Positions 14,421 through 14,836 of a stretch of DNA of 14,836 nucleotides are shown here, in pieces. The translations under genes and the position numbers were made by a program. The stretch's first letter is position 1. Each line of letters opens with the position of its first letter. Under the pieces are notes generated by a model. The model saw only the letters and a program-made list of their open reading frames with translations, was not told the origin of the DNA and ran no database searches. Source of the stretch: Amoeboradix gromovi (Eukaryota > Sanchytriomycota > Sanchytriomycetes > Sanchytriales > Sanchytriaceae). Where the stretch lies: assembly GCA_018985225.1 (NCBI GenBank), contig JADGIF010000204.1, forward strand, positions 1 to 14,836, given 5' to 3'.

Positions 14421-14503
14421 ACTCTTCCGCACCCTAAAGCAAGATTTACTGCCTTGCAAATGGTACAGGAACTCCTCCTATAGGACAGTTCATGCGGAAG
14501 AGT
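14421..14503. repeat. Inverted repeat, 11-bp perfect arms, 61-nt spacer
   Basis: ACTCTTCCGCA (14421-14431) is the exact reverse complement of TGCGGAAGAGT (14493-14503). The spacer is 61 nt, the same as in the unrelated inverted repeat at 1896-1974. A minus-strand open frame runs through it (SSCTICKAVNLALGCGRVGN...) without a start codon. Function unknown. Confidence 0.5.
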
Positions 14504-14650
14504 ATGTTCTTGATTGCTTCTTGAGGTATTTATGTTTAATATTCCAGTTGAGATGGTTTAGACATTTGCCAAGATAGAAAAATTAGATTTTTATGCAACT
14601 AGTAACTCTATAAGAAATTATGTTCAGGCGAAAGATTTCGTTTAATTATA

Positions 14651-14836
14651 ATGTATCCTTTTATTCAATTAAGTACGATGGCTTTTGCTAAGTGTATTCT
14701 GGAAAGAATTTCAAAAACTTTGGGAAATAATCAAAACAATTTACTGAGAACTCCAAGACATCGCCTTAATGATGCTGATCATTATGTGTTTGCAAGATCA
14801 TGCTTGGCGTATAGGGTGATGACGCTATGCCGCTTA
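14651..14836 (+). CDS. Start of an unrecognised gene running off the right edge
   Basis: The frame is open from 14606 and has its first ATG at 14651. It continues without a stop to the last base, giving at least 62 residues (MYPFIQLSTMAFAKCILERI... ending RSCLAYRVMTLCRL). It is mixed hydrophobic and basic, with no motif I recognise. The ATG follows an AT-rich leader. With only the N-terminal part visible it could also be a chance ORF. Confidence 0.4.
   Translation, partial: MYPFIQLSTMAFAKCILERISKTLGNNQNNLLRTPRHRLNDADHYVFARSCLAYRVMTLCRL

Noticed and set aside
1-14836. Nucleomorph or bacterial origin
   Set aside because: Tiny introns recall nucleomorphs, but the dispersed transposon remnants, long intergenic gaps and an orphan secreted protein do not fit such gene-dense genomes. 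Introns and OST48 rule out bacteria.
1-14836. Altered genetic code as in many ciliates
   Set aside because: Large ORFs read through without in-frame TAA, TAG or TGA, and TAA and TGA both end recognisable genes at the expected place.
1-14836. tRNA, rRNA or CRISPR array
   Set aside because: No GTTCNANNC-type T-loop with matching arms, no rRNA-like conserved block and no regularly spaced short repeats with unique spacers were seen.

Overview
The window is nuclear DNA from a compact, AT-rich microbial eukaryote. Three genes are clearly eukaryotic: the oligosaccharyltransferase subunit OST48/Wbp1, a B''-type regulatory subunit of protein phosphatase 2A, and a protein with WG/GW (AGO-hook-like) repeats and a nuclear localisation signal. 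Two genes or gene remnants contain spliceosomal introns of only 19 and 20 nt. The long ORFs read in the standard code, and TAA and TGA both end genes. The species cannot be named from this. Introns this short are known in a few protist lineages such as heterotrich ciliates and nucleomorphs, and possibly some rhizarian parasites, so placement is inference only.

Layout, left to right. 1-900 has no convincing gene, but carries one end of a terminal-inverted-repeat element near 176-201. 909-1172 (+) is a weak two-exon candidate that ends 2 nt from the stop of a small membrane-anchored coiled-coil gene (1175-1510, -). 2216-3505 (-) is the PP2A B'' subunit. 3558-3857 (-) and 4109-4276 (+) are small unassigned ORFs. 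4365-6116 (-) is a SulP/SLC26 anion transporter of bacterial-like type with a STAS domain. 6157-6370 (-) is a decayed TnpB/Fanzor tail, followed by a 369-bp inverted-repeat element (6490-6858). 7091-8227 (+) is an unrecognised, probably secreted protein, met tail-to-tail by another Fanzor tail (about 8245-8420, -). 9257-10080 (-) is a decayed gene readable in three frames. It abuts a third Fanzor tail (10068-10250, +) that contains a 20-nt intron. 10541-12100 (-) is the WG-repeat protein, divergent from OST48 (12701-13778, +), which is split by a 19-nt intron. A fourth Fanzor tail follows (14021-14330, +). A gene runs off the right edge from 14651.

The most unusual content is the set of four dispersed TnpB/Fanzor 3' tails. 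Each keeps only the zinc-ribbon/RuvC-III end of the protein plus the sequence just past the stop. All four can fold into the same hairpin across the stop codon, and base changes between copies keep the pairing. In TnpB and Fanzor systems the guide RNA scaffold comes from this end of the element, so these tails may be remnant or non-autonomous guide-RNA loci. The tails fall into two subfamilies: one with a 20-nt intron at the Asn-Pro-Gly codon (one copy has a decayed GC donor) and one without. The nearby AGO-hook-like protein suggests the organism also has a small-RNA pathway, but nothing here links the two physically.
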